Positions 11,989-22,414 of a stretch of 64,000 nt of DNA are shown here, one piece after another. Positions within the stretch are counted from its first letter, which is position 1; each line of letters opens with the position of its first letter. A program made the translations under genes and the position numbers. The notes under the pieces were generated by a model. It worked only from the letters and a program-made list of their open reading frames with translations. It ran no database searches and was not told where the DNA came from. Source of the DNA: Cycas panzhihuaensis (Eukaryota > Cycadophyta); NCBI GenBank assembly GCA_023213395.1, contig CM041465.1, forward strand, positions 222,897,741-222,961,740, written 5' to 3'.

Positions 11989-13728
11989 TTGGCGCCTCCT
12001 CGCTTTGATAGGCCCTTCACCCTATACACCTCGGCAACCAACGAATCCCTGGGCGCAATGCTCGCACAGGAGGACGATTCGGGAACCGAGAGGGCCATTT
12101 ATTTCATCAGCCGCACTCTCGTTGCTGCTGAATTAAACTACCCTCCTGCCAAAAAGGAATGCCTCTCCTTGGTCCATGCGACCAAGAAATTTCGGCATTA
12201 CCTGCTCGGCAATACAACCAAGGTGATCGTTCAATCCGATCCCTTACGTTACTTACTTACCCATTCGAATTTGACAGGTAGGACGGGACGTTGGGTCGTC
12301 CTGCTTCAAGAATTCGACTTGCAAGTCGTCAATAGGAAGTCGAAGAAGGGAATGATAGTAGCGGAACAGTTAGCCGATGCTGCCATTCCCAATGCGAGCG
12401 GCGTTCCTGTTGACGACTCTTTCCCGGACGAGTCCATTATGACCGTCCAAGATGTTCCTCCTCACCCACTCGCCGATAGCGAGTGGTATGGCGATATTGT
12501 GCAATATCTGACTCAGCAAGAATATCGCCCTGAAGCCAGTAACAAAGTTAGGTCGCGTATCTACGCCACTGCTAGGCAACACCTCCTCGTGGATGGGGTG
12601 TTGTACAAGGGATCTTTCGATGGGATCCTGCTTCGTTGCGCCGCTCCCGACGAAGCAGACCAAATACTCCGTGAATGCCACCATGGCATTTGTGGGGGCC
12701 ACTTTAAGGGCCAATCTATGGCCCAAAGGATCCTCCGTATGGGCTATTACTGGCCGTCCTTATTCAAGGACGCCCACGCTTGCGCCCTTCGATGTCGGCG
12801 TTGTCAGGAGCATGCCAACGTCTCTCACTTACCTTCCGAGGCGTTGCACCCTATCGTGTCTCCGTGGCCTTTTTCTCAATAGGGTTTAGACCTCATTGGG
12901 CCTATATCGCCTCCATCTTCTGCACAATATAAATATATCCTAACTGCTACCGAATACTTCACTAAATGGGCAGAGGCAATCCCCCTGTCCACTACCCCTG
13001 GCAAGACGATAGCCACCTTCGTCTACCAGCATATTATCTGTCGTTTCGGAATTCCAGATGTCCTAATTACGGATAATGGAACCTCCTTCTGTAATAAGGA
13101 AATTGACGAATTGTGCGAGAAATTTAAGATCTCGCACAAGACGTCATCCCCTTATTACCCCCAAGCCAACGGGCAAGTTGAATCTTTCAACAAAATGCTC
13201 GTCGGCATCTTGAAGAAAACCGTTGCCCAGTCTCAAAGAGACTGGCATATCCAACTCCCTTCCGCTCTATGGGCTTATCGCACCTCTATCCGGACGGCTA
13301 CTGGGATGACCCCATTCTCATTAGTCTATGGAACTGAAGCGATACTCCCGTTGGAAGTGGAGATCCCTTCTCTTCGGGTTTCCCTTCGAGGCCTCATTAA
13401 CGAGGAGTCTATTCGCCAGGCTCACCTCCTGGACCTCGAAGCCCTGGATGAGAAGCGCTTAGCGGCTTATCAAGCGAACCTCGCTTCGAAAGCCCATTTG
13501 CAAAGGACACACGACAAACATCTCTGCGCCCGTCCTTTGTGTCCCGGGGACCACGTCCTCAAATTGGAGTATCTTTACGATAGCTTGGCCAAATTCGGGC
13601 CCAAATGGGTAGGCCCCTTCGTCGTTCTCGAAAGCCTCGATAACGGCGCATACAGGATCGCCACCTTAGATGGCTTGGAATTTGAGAAAGCGGTCAACGG
13701 AAAGTTCCTCAAGAAGTTCTACGCGTGA
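11989..13728 (+). pseudogene. Gypsy RNase H and integrase of element A (one premature stop)
   Basis: One reading frame of about 580 codons with a single TAG at 12880-12882, likely a Trp codon lost by G-to-A. Residues 1-125 are the Gypsy RNase H (YPPAKKECLSLVHATKKFRHYL). Its first catalytic Asp is missing because the block reads LYTSATNESLGAMLA. Integrase follows: a His2Cys2 finger (ECHHGICGGHF ... CALRCRRC), then catalytic residues in GLDLIGPI, LITDNGTSF and QANGQVESFNK, and a C-terminal DNA-binding region ending VNGKFLKKFYA. The DDE triad is complete. This is the best preserved part of the element. Confidence 0.93.
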
Positions 13729-14413
13729 TCTTTCCGCTATTTTCCTCGTCTTGCTCTGAAACGAGCCTAAACTACCATTTTAAATCATTCCCATTCTTCC
13801 CAACCATGGGTAGAATGACGATTTAAGGTGGATTTTCGTTTCTTCTTCCAATTCCTCCCGCGGAACTCGCGTTCCCATGTGCTCTTGGGAACCTTTGTCC
13901 TCCTATTTGGGCATCCCCCAACTAGGATGACGCTGTGGAGTATCGTCACTCTCCTTTCGTGCCTGTCGTTTCCTTCACATATTCCGCTATGCTCCCCTAT
14001 GGACGTGCATGTCGCTCTATTTTCTAACCTCACACCTCTCGATCACCTCTGATTACGGTGGATGTGTGTGCTCCTGTTAGAAATATGGCCATACGTGGAA
14101 GGAAACACGTGAATATATTAAATCTACATATTTACACATTTACATTTACAACATACAAACATTTGCAACATATAAAAAATATTCATCTACAAAAATAAAT
14201 CATACATGCTATCTCTATCATACATGATACACACCATTTCATGTCAGAATGGGGTTCCAATTACCCCATGTATATATATATCAAAAATGTCATAGTACAT
14301 CGTGTATGTGGGAAGCTGGGATCCTTGCAGGGGGGGTACAATCATGTGAGTCTACATATGACCCCTTGGAGGCCCGCGCTTTCCCGTCAAAACTATGTCT
14401 ATGTGCATCTCAT
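13729..14413 (+). other. Spacer between integrase and antisense PMD gene
   Basis: About 680 bases without a convincing gene. The first part shares short blocks with the equivalent spacer in element B around 48540-48600 (for example a CCTAAACTACC motif). The end of the stretch, from about 14090, is AT-rich and lies just downstream of the antisense PMD gene, where its polyadenylation region would be expected. Confidence 0.5.
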
Positions 14414-16366
14414 TTATTGCTGCTGTCCTGACCCTAGGGTCCCATCTCTGGGTCTGTGTGATCCCTCTCCTAGGGACCACATCCCTGCGAGGCTCCTCCT
14501 AGGCCTCTGCGAGCTGCCTGCCTCGCTCTCCTCATCCCGAGGTCGTCTCGGGGTCATAGCCGCTGTCTGTGTACGGGTTTGGCTCCTGCTCAACCTAGAG
14601 ACCACCTGTGCCACCAACTGGTCGTAGCGGACCTGGATGCGATCCCTCTCGCCTCGGAGTCCCTCCTCTATGGCTCTGAACTTCTCCTCCGACGCCTTAA
14701 GGCGCTCCTCTAGGACTGCTAGGCGAGTCTTGCCGCCTCGTGTCTCCTCCTAGCCCGCTCTGGCTCTCAAAGGCCTGGACCCGTCCATGACTCATCCCGC
14801 CGCCTGGTCATGTCAAGCTCTCACCGCACCGCCTCTAATGCCATGTGCTCTTGGGTCTCTGACCGGATGTCTCGACCCTCACCAGTGGGGCGAATGCCTA
14901 CATGTAGGCTCCTGCTGATCTAAGCGCATCCTCCGCCTGGATGGGTGGTTGCCCCTCTGCGTAGACCTGAGGGAACATCTCCCTCACCATGGCCTCGACC
15001 AGCCTCTGCACCTCTGCTACTCCTGTCAAGGCAACATGCCATGTGTCAGTGAACATCCTCACTGCATATCATGATAAAATGAAATAAAAAATCTATCTAG
15101 ATGTCAAATGACTAAGGAAACGGTTAGGTCTCACCTGCCGTGGCCGCCGGATCCTCTGCTCGGGCGACATCCTCATCTCCTGGTCCTCCGCCAGTTGCAG
15201 GTACCTCATCCTCGGGTACATCCTCTGCCTCTGCCTCGTCTCCAGTAGGGACTGGCTCGACCCTCGCCTCTCCGGATCTCCTCACGATCCGTAGTCTACA
15301 CCCCCTGGTCTCGGCCGCCCTGCTCGTCTCGGCAGCTCCTGATGGGCCTACCCCTCCTCCGGCAGCCCTGGGTGATCCTGCTGCTCCCTCCGATGACTGT
15401 GATGGACTTGCCTCTCCTGCAGGTCGTGATGGTCCAGCCCCATCTCCCCTGTTATCGCTGTCGTCGCCCCCATTGTCGTCGTCATCATCACTGTCATCAT
15501 CGATGGGTGCTCCTGCTCCTCCTGCTCCGTCATCACTCTCCCACCTCACTGCTCTGTAGGGCTCTACTATGTAGTCGGTCAGAGTGAGGAGGTCGAGTGA
15601 TGTCACGTCGACTAGCCGACGGACATGGGCCTGATCCTCTGTCCCTCGGAGCCTCGTCTGCCACCTGTGGACCATCGGGGCCCACCTCGCTATGGGGAAT
15701 GGCCCCCCTACCGGTGCCACTGTAGCAAAATGATCGAAAAACCAGCACTGCAACAGCGTGCTGTAAGAGAATCCTCCTCGCCTCGACATCCTAGTGGTGT
15801 CTAGTTGGGCAACGAGGTTCGCCGCAACTATAGTGGCCCAGTCCATCCTCTCGCCTCAGACCCCAAGTGGCGTCCACCCATCCTCTTGGGATCTCCCTGT
15901 AGTTCTGTTTCCGGGAGATCCGGAACATAATGCATAGTAGTATAAGCTTCCTCGCCCGAGGAATCCCTGACATGAGTACTGTCTCGAGGGGAGCCCCCCT
16001 CCGCTCCCACCTGTCAGTCCCCGTGAGGAACTGGGCTGCCTCCCTGTGTGCTGCCTCGGTGTTGGGCAGCGCCCTCAGCCTCACGGGTCTCCTTATCGCA
16101 GGTACCCCTAGGATCCGCCTGATATCTCCTTGGGTGATGGTAATGTCTCCTATTTGAGGCAAGTGGAATACATGCCTCATCCTGTCCCAGTGTGACACTA
16201 TGTCCACCAGGAGCCGCTGATCTGATGTGAACTGGGGGGTCTTTAGGACCTTGTACAGGCCGCATCTCTTCAGGGTCGCCCTGTCCTCCTGAGTCGCCAT
16301 CTCCAGGTAGCTCAGTATGGGCATGCCGACGTTTTCGCGGTTATCCCCCACGGTAACTACCTGCAT
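14414..16366 (-). pseudogene. Antisense PMD-domain gene carried by element A
   Basis: Encoded against the element. It resembles the plant mobile domain (PMD, aminotransferase-like) family, whose host members MAIN and MAIL1 act in transposon silencing in Arabidopsis. The first part contains RCGLYKVLKTPQF, HWDRMRHVFHLPQIGDITIT and DIRRILGVP. A 2-bp frameshift near 15850 separates it from MDWATIVAANLVAQL and WAPMVHRWQTRLRG. An acidic, Gly/Ser-rich stretch follows, then a GT-AG intron (15134 to 15023) and an exon with REMFPQVYAEGQPPIQAE and a basic tail ending at 14414. Element B carries the same gene with the same intron. The ATG at 16366 is not conserved in B, so an upstream exon is likely. Confidence 0.8.
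15023..15134 (-). other. Predicted 112-bp GT-AG intron in the antisense PMD gene of element A
   Basis: On the minus strand the donor is CAG|GTGAGA (exon ends at 15135) and the acceptor is TTGACAG|GAG (exon resumes at 15022). Reading through would give a stop at once (TAA at 15126-15124). Splicing joins the frame in phase 1 to a peptide (VAEVQRLVEAMVREMF) that matches element B (AVEMRRLVEVVVWEMF) across its own intron. Confidence 0.75.
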
Positions 16367-17002
16367 TCATCAAAAGTCAGTCAAAGTCAGTCTCATAGCA
16401 GTCATCTAGGCTCCTAGCAGTCTGTCTGGTTGTCCTTTCTAGTTTTCGGGGGCTGTTTAGCCCCTTTTCTATTTTTTTTCTGCTTGCATCGCTCCATTTG
16501 GCGGCATCTGCCAACTGGAGCGGTCTCAGCGATCGCTTCTTCACGATCTGCGGCCAAGATCATGATGTCGCGATCTTGGCCACTATCTTGGGATCTTGGC
16601 TGCGGTCACGCAGAACCCCTAAAAACGGGGGTTTTGGCCCAGAAAATTAAAAATTTTTGTGGTGGACCCCACGTGGGGTCCACCGGGACCAGGGCTGCCT
16701 AATGCCCAGGTCCCCACCTCTTGCCGAGTCCACTTCGGACTCCGAGAGGCCCCCAATTGCCCATAAGGGGCATAAACTGCATTAAAAATTAATGAAAAAG
16801 CAATAACTTTCAAACTTTGAAATGACGAGGGTTTTGTGAGATCCACTCACTGGGTCTGGCCTGACCGTCGCCATCTCATCTCTAGGGTCGTGACAACTGT
16901 CTCTACGCTCGAATCCGACGGTCAGATCGTCTCCTGCGTGCCTCCGAAGTTAGGTAGCACTCCGCATCGTAAGGAAAAGGCTCTAGTTTCGTACAAGAGC
17001 CG
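16367..17002. promoter_or_regulatory. Divergent intergenic region between antisense PMD and sense aRNase H
   Basis: About 640 bases lie between the PMD gene (reading left) and the sense RNase H region (reading right). It should hold the promoter of the antisense gene. A 24-bp perfect palindrome sits at 16661-16684. The equivalent region in element B is 45351-45891. I see no convincing coding capacity. Confidence 0.5.
16661..16684. promoter_or_regulatory. 24-bp perfect palindrome with a central G-box core
   Basis: Arms GGTGGACCCC and GGGGTCCACC flank ACGT, so the centre is CACGTG. An imperfect counterpart with arms GGTGGGCC and GGCCCACC lies at 45558-45580 in element B, at a similar distance (about 300 bp) from the PMD gene. 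Confidence 0.6.
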
Positions 17003-17577
17003 GTGAAAATGAATCCAATTTTCATTAGTTTTCCTTATATAGCTGAGGGCCCCGACGGGCACTTCTTCCGTTTCTGGCTCCGCGATAGTCGTTGGGACCG
17101 TCTCGTTGCCCTGATAGTCTTTACCTTCTGGCCCTGTCGCCCATTGTGCTCCATGGACGCCCTTTTCACCCTCTCTTGCAAGGGCATTTATGGTGCTTCA
17201 TTATCGCACTTTCGCTAGGGCCCTTCTGCATCGTTTTACGCGCTACTCCCGTGCGTGCCTGAGTTTATACTCGTTTGGCTCGTTTCGCCACCCTGGATTC
17301 GTTTTTGCAGCCCTTTCTCACTCCTGGGGTCCTTAAAGGAAATGCTCACCCGTCTGGGGGCATGTTTTACTTTCCAAAGCAACCTTTGGCACCCCAAGGC
17401 GCCTTTTCTCTGCCCACTTTCAGCCAGTGGCCGGATTGCTTGCTTTCGTTCTCGGGTAACCTCATTGCTAGGTCCTCCTACCCTTCTTGGCCATACTTTT
17501 CCCCGCCATTCGAGTCTTTGCTTCGCTTTCATCGCTATTTGTTTGCTGCCAGAGCTTAGTATCCAGTCATATCTCTT
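17003..17577 (+). pseudogene. Conserved segment upstream of the aRNase H in element A
   Basis: Unrecognised coding-like region. It contains FPYIAEGPDGHFFRF near the start and VYTRLARFATLDSFLQPF further on, matching element B (FPYIGGGPDRHLLLF and VYTRLACFVILNPFF). Both copies are broken by stops and frame changes, so the original protein cannot be fixed. It may be the N-terminal part of the protein that ends in the RNase H. Confidence 0.5.
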
Positions 17578-17989
17578 CTCGTTTTTATCGATGGTGGAAG
17601 TCGCGGCAACCCTGAGCCTTCCGCCGCTGCGTGGATTCTTCGCAGCCCCTCCGGATACGATATCTTGCGTTCAGGGGTCTTTCTTCCCGAGGCTACCGAT
17701 AACGAAGCCGAGTACATGGCCATTATTGAGGCCCTTACTGATGCTCTCTGTTTCCATCGCGGGTCCATTGTGTTGTTTTGCGATTCTCAAGTCATGGTGT
17801 CCCATCTCACCTGTGTTTACAGTGCGATGCCCTCACCTGAGAACCCTCGCATCTGCTGCCAGGTCTCTTCTGGCTTATTTCTCGTCAGCAGATATTCAGC
17901 ATATCCCTAGGCACCTCAATGCTGAGGCTGACAGCCTCGTCTGCCTCATCCTTGAACGTCGCCTCCCTCTTCTAGATGACCACCCCTGA
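17578..17989 (+). pseudogene. Second (archaeal-type) RNase H of element A
   Basis: A second RNase H domain of the RVT_3/archaeal type downstream of integrase, a hallmark of Tat-lineage elements. The four acidic sites are visible: FIDGGSRGNP (Asp), EATDNEAEYMAIIEAL (Glu), VLFCDSQV (Asp) and RHLNAEADSLVCLIL (Asp). A frameshift near 17830 separates the third from the fourth. The domain degrades RNA in RNA-DNA hybrids and may replace the degenerate Gypsy RNase H. It ends about 350 bases before the 3' LTR. Confidence 0.9.
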
Positions 17990-18330
17990 GGCTTGCCTGG
18001 CCAGCCCATGCCCAAGTCTCTGGTTGTTGTTAGTTAGACTGCTTGCCCTATTTGCTGGATGCCCTCTTACTTCACGTTGCATCTTGGCAATGGGGGCATC
18101 CCGTTTTACTTACTTATTTCAGTTTCAGGTCGATGTTTAGATGATGCGTAGGTAGCCCCTGCGTTGTCCTTGTCTCCGTCTCCCTCATCCACACGTTCTG
18201 CCACGACACTTTCCTACGCCCTTGGTCTACGTGCTGCTCTTTATTGTTTTTATATATATGTGCACGTGCTACTCATATTTCTTGATTGTCAGCATTCGCC
18301 ATCACATTACGCTTTCGAGCAGTGAGGCTC

Positions 18331-18343
18331 TCCGCGAGGGGCG
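18331..18343 (+). promoter_or_regulatory. Polypurine tract of element A
   Basis: TCCGCGAGGGGCG lies directly before the 3' LTR; the GAGGGG core is the likely plus-strand primer. It is short and interrupted by C, so the assignment rests mainly on position. Confidence 0.55.
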
Positions 18344-20925
18344 TGTTTCCAGCCACGGAAATGGACTCGAGACGCATCGACGCAGGTTTGTTCAGGTATA
18401 TTCTCTTACTTTTCTTGCCTTGGATTGATTAAGGTTATTTAGAGTAGTTTGTTTGACATATGCCTGCCTGCACGCATTGCTTGTCTGCTTGCTCATAATG
18501 CATGTGCCTAAAGGCACGCCTTCAGCCTATGACGACTCACAGCGAGGCCATTCCTCAGCGAATGTTACACCCCGTATGGCGTACAGCCACCCATGGTATC
18601 TCCACAGTTTCCCGGGATTGTTTCTGCCAGTTTATTTGCTCATGCTGCGACATGTCATCTGTGTTGTCGTCCTTTCTAAGTCAAACTCAATCCTTAGTTA
18701 GGACTTTTTGGGTTGTTTTGGGTACTTGCCCACTGCCTGCACCTTCCCTCAACTGATTTGACTGATGATTAGCTTCTGTTTATGCCTCAAAACCTAATTT
18801 TGCTGCTTGTTTTTCTCTTTTTTTAATTTCAGGCTGATACCGCGGTAAACTTAGCTGCATCACGAGTTCTGCGACGATCTGCAGAGTTTGCCGCGGTACG
18901 ACTGTTTGAAATTTAAAAAAGAGAACCACGCGACAGTTTCTGCTTTTTTCGCGAAACTGCCGCGTGGCTTCGTTCGATTGGAGATGCCCTGACATCCCCA
19001 ACGTTCACCTACTGTGAACAGGGGATAAAGGAAATTTTCCTCCCCATTTTGAGGACTTTTTGCCCATTTTTCAAACTTCCAAGAATTTTCCAAAGGACTG
19101 CACACAGGAAAACACACAGAAAACAAACAACTTCATGCACAGCAACTGAAGAGGGTGAAACGGGCTGCCATCAGTGGATTTTGCAGGGCCATTGCTGCCC
19201 CTTACTACTCTCCACAGCCAGCTCTATTCCCCTTGCAGGTGCTCAGAGATTCAAGGGTCTCCTTAAACCAAGAAGCTGCCCCAAAGGTTTACTCCACAGC
19301 TCCAAACTTGCAAGGAGCCTCTTTCATTCATACCTCAGCAGGAAATGCTCATAACTAGCCTCTGTTTGGCCTCCATTGCTGCTGTTCCAAGTGGCAGAAG
19401 GCATGCTTAATCTCTCTACATAAGGTACCCCTTAGTTTTCACTTGCAATTTCTTATTTTTTTACTTACACTTCCTTTTCTTTTTTACTTGCAATCCCTTG
19501 TCCATATTTGTAATTTTCCTGTTTTTACTGGCAAGTATTCCATCCTTTCCTTCTCCCTGTTTTATCCCCTTTGCTCCTAAATGAAAGTGATCACCATTAG
19601 CCATAGTTATCCTGTAGTGCTATCTTGAACCAAAGCCACACTCCCGGTGTTTTCCTTGGAGCCCCTCCTTTTTCTTTAGGCTCTCTTTCACTCGCCCCTT
19701 AGTCAGCCAGTGCAAGGGCATATACACGAGGATTCGAGGGAGGTAGGCGGGGTTCCGTCCCCCATTGCCGTCCTTCTCCCCAAGGGTTCCGTCCCTTGTC
19801 CTCTCCCCCTTGCCGTACACGCTTTCTCAAGGGACGAGTCAAGGAAGTCTAGGGGACTTTGGCCAGGGCATCTTGACCGGTTTGAGGTAATCCGCATCCA
19901 CCTTGTTACCACCTGGTGTTTCTTTCCTGAACTCCGTGGAGACCTCCCGTGGGTGAGTTAGCCATCACGAGGCTATACTCAGTTCTATTTCATGTGTTTG
20001 TGGCATTTGGTAGTGTGAGAGTATCTCGTGCACTCTTATTTCATTTTTGCTACATTCTAATGCATAGCTTAGTTTATTTAGTTTAGTTGATTTCAGCTTA
20101 CATACATATACATATATCTCCTGGTGTATCTTGTAGCCTCTCTTCCGAGGGGAAGGTGCCTTTTTCTTACTTGTTTGCAGGATCGCGCGTTGGCGGAAGT
20201 TGTGCTTGACGAGCCCGCTTCGGTTAGTCCCCCACTCGGTATTTTTCTTTCTTGGGTCCCGGTTTCTTTCCAGTTCCTTTCATTTTATCTAGTTCTTGCA
20301 TGCTCAAGGGGAGGTAAGTGAACCCCCTTTACCACTGTCGACCGACGTTGCATGCGTGGAGAAAGGAGAAAGAAGGAGCGGAACCTAGCGAGATTAGCTG
20401 TACTTCTACTCAAACGCCGGATCCAAGTATTCCTCTCATTTCTTTCGTGTTTCCTTTTATTCTATTTTTGTCCTTTTGCATTTGCCTGAATAGATAAGAA
20501 AGGATAAAAGAACATAAAGAAAAAAGGGGAAAATAATTATTTCTTTGCATTTACTCTCTTGCACCAATTTCTTGCTTTACATAGCATAGGTGTAGAAAGC
20601 CCATTTATATTGTACCCTTCAGCTACACCTTTCACCACACCTGTTCATACACCGAGTTGATTGCCCCTATCTTTGTTGCCTTTTCATTACCTTGAGAAGC
20701 CGCAATGCGCAAGGCTTCCCTTTCCTTCCCGGCCATCCGAAGGGTAGGAAGGCCTTGTTTTTGCATGGCTACTTGGAAGCAACCAGGCACCTTGCAGTCC
20801 CGAACCTGCGCTCGGGCGCACGGACACCCTGCGAGGTGAGATCCTCGCTGCCTACCTTAGTTAGCGTAGTGCCTTTTATATCCCTTTGCTAGACGTAGGA
20901 TCACCGCCCCGTAGAGAGCGTTTCA
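18344..20925 (+). repeat. 3' LTR of Tat element A (2582 bp)
   Basis: Starts TGTTTCC and ends GAGAGCGTTTCA, followed at once by LINE sequence (GGGAGGAATCC). It aligns with the 5' LTR along its length. The terminal hairpin of the 5' LTR is partly lost here. Confidence 0.95.
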
Positions 20926-21811
20926 GGGAGGAATCCATCGATCACATCTTCCTAGAGTGCCCTTTTACAAGGGAGGTCTGGAGGATCTTTGCTTTCGATA
21001 GTGGAAGTGTCTTTGGACCTTCTCGCAAAAGATTACTGACCTGTGGCTGGCATGGCAAAGCCTGTTCAAAAGCATTACTCTCAGCTGTATCTGGAACAAC
21101 ACTCTCCCGATTTTGGCTTGGAACATCTGGAAGGAGAGAAACAGAAGGACTTTCTAAGGTAAAGAGATGGATCAGATGGGAGTCTTCAGCAGAGTCTGCT
21201 CGGACATCAAGGAGAGCGTTGGCAACGCTAAAGAGAAACGTATAATCCTGTCAGAAAATAGGATTCTGCTCAAATGGGGCATAGATCCGGAAATTACAGT
21301 ATCTAAATCTAGAAGCACTAGATGGATCCCCCCGGTGGAGCCATGGTTCAAAATCAACTTTGACGGGGCGGCAAAAGGGAACCCTGGGGAAGCTAGAGGT
21401 GGGGGGACCTGCAGGGACTGGAATGGCTCCCTCATTTGGGCCTTTGCGGACTATTATGGATCCCAGACCAATAACTATGCAGAAATGCATGCTATGATCA
21501 AAGCCCTCGACCTAGCCCGCAGAGGGGGATTACAGAGATTGGTGATTGAGGGGGACTCAGAGGTTGTCTTGAACTCGCTGAAAGGTGTGGCCCGCCCGGA
21601 CTGGAAATTCCAGGCTATCATCAATGATGCCAAAGATACCATTCAGGGCCTGTTGGAAGTTTGTATTAGACACACCCTGAGAGATGGGAATAAAGCAGCA
21701 GACTTTTTGGCAAACTGGGGGGTGAAAAACAAGAGAGGGCAAGTGTGGAGATGCGATTTCCCTAGAGACCTTCTGACTCTGGTAGAGAAGGATATGACTT
21801 GCAATAGCTAG
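20926..21811 (+). pseudogene. LINE ORF2, end of zinc-finger region and RNase H domain
   Basis: The start reads EESIDHIFLECPFTREVW, the second half of the zf-RVT domain. A frameshift near 21040 moves the sequence to another frame (DLWLAWQSLFKS, then AWNIWKERNRR). The RNase H (RVT_3) is intact in the frame 21167-21811: KINFDGAAKGNPG (Asp), NNYAEMHAMIKALDLA (Glu), VIEGDSEVVLNSL (Asp) and RDGNKAADFLANWG (Asp). All four catalytic acids are present. It removes template RNA during LINE second-strand synthesis. Stop at 21809-21811. Confidence 0.92.
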
Positions 21812-21957
21812 CCGTGGGGCTTGTCCCGGCGATCTGGTTTCTCTTGCCTTTTCCGTGGGGCTGTCACAGTTTGCTCTATCCTGGTATCCTCTGGTTATTG
21901 ATGTACTAGGTTGTGGGATCCTATTTTCAAACCCACTTTAATTTATTTTACTTTATC

Positions 21958-21978
21958 AAAAAAAAAAAAAAAAAAAAA
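21958..21978 (+). other. LINE poly(A) tail (21 A)
   Basis: A run of 21 A after CTTTATC marks the 3' end of the LINE insertion. No target duplication can be checked because the 5' end is off the window. Confidence 0.85.
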
Positions 21979-22350
21979 CTTTATAAAAAATAAACGAATT
22001 TTATAAAACTTTGTCATCATTGGGAATGTATGCCTAATAAAGAGGTGATTTTTGCAAATTGTAATCAACGAAATCATGATGCAATTGACCAATTGACAAT
22101 TACATAAGGTCGAATCAAGACTTAGGATGAAGATTGATCAAAGACAACACCAAAAAAGTGATTTAAATATGTTTAAAATATGAGAAAAAAATTGATTATC
22201 AATGTGTGGCTGTCGAGGAGAGAACAACAATCAGAGGTAAATTTGGTGATTGAAATCAATCAAAGCTGGCCGAAATTAATCAATGACATATTGCAGACAG
22301 AAGCAAAGGTCTCTCAGATGAAGATCAACTCAAGCTGTTAAAAAACAAGT

Positions 22351-22414
<64 letters not shown>

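Larger units (their letters stand above)
4373..20925 (+). mobile_element. Tat/Ogre-type Ty3/Gypsy LTR retrotransposon A (16.55 kb)
   Basis: This is a complete element bounded by TG...CA LTRs and inserted in the LINE zinc-finger region. The order is 5' LTR, primer site, gag, protease, RT, Gypsy RNase H, integrase, antisense PMD gene, archaeal-type RNase H, polypurine tract and 3' LTR. The RT-RNase H-integrase order defines Ty3/Gypsy. The second RNase H and the long LTRs point to the Tat lineage. A hand count over about 305 aligned LTR bases (from 5641 against 19653) gave roughly 8 differences, all transitions, so it is the youngest dated insertion in the window. Its genes are still broken by several stops and frameshifts. 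Confidence 0.95.
20926..21978 (+). mobile_element. LINE, 3' portion (zinc finger, RNase H, poly(A))
   Basis: Continuation of the LINE split at 4372. It begins inside the zinc-binding region, in the frame that ended at 4372, and runs through the RNase H to a 3' end of the TTTATC-poly(A) kind typical of plant L1 elements. Confidence 0.93.

Noticed and set aside
14241-14627. Plus-strand open frame of 128 codons
   Set aside because: No recognisable domain, and most of it overlaps the conserved 3' exon of the antisense PMD gene.
15140-15559. Plus-strand Ser/Pro-rich open frame of 139 codons
   Set aside because: Shadow of the acidic low-complexity part of the antisense PMD gene, which is supported by homology between A and B.
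14414-16366. PMD gene as a host gene interrupted by the retrotransposon
   Set aside because: The same gene sits at the same place and orientation in element B, so it belongs to the element.
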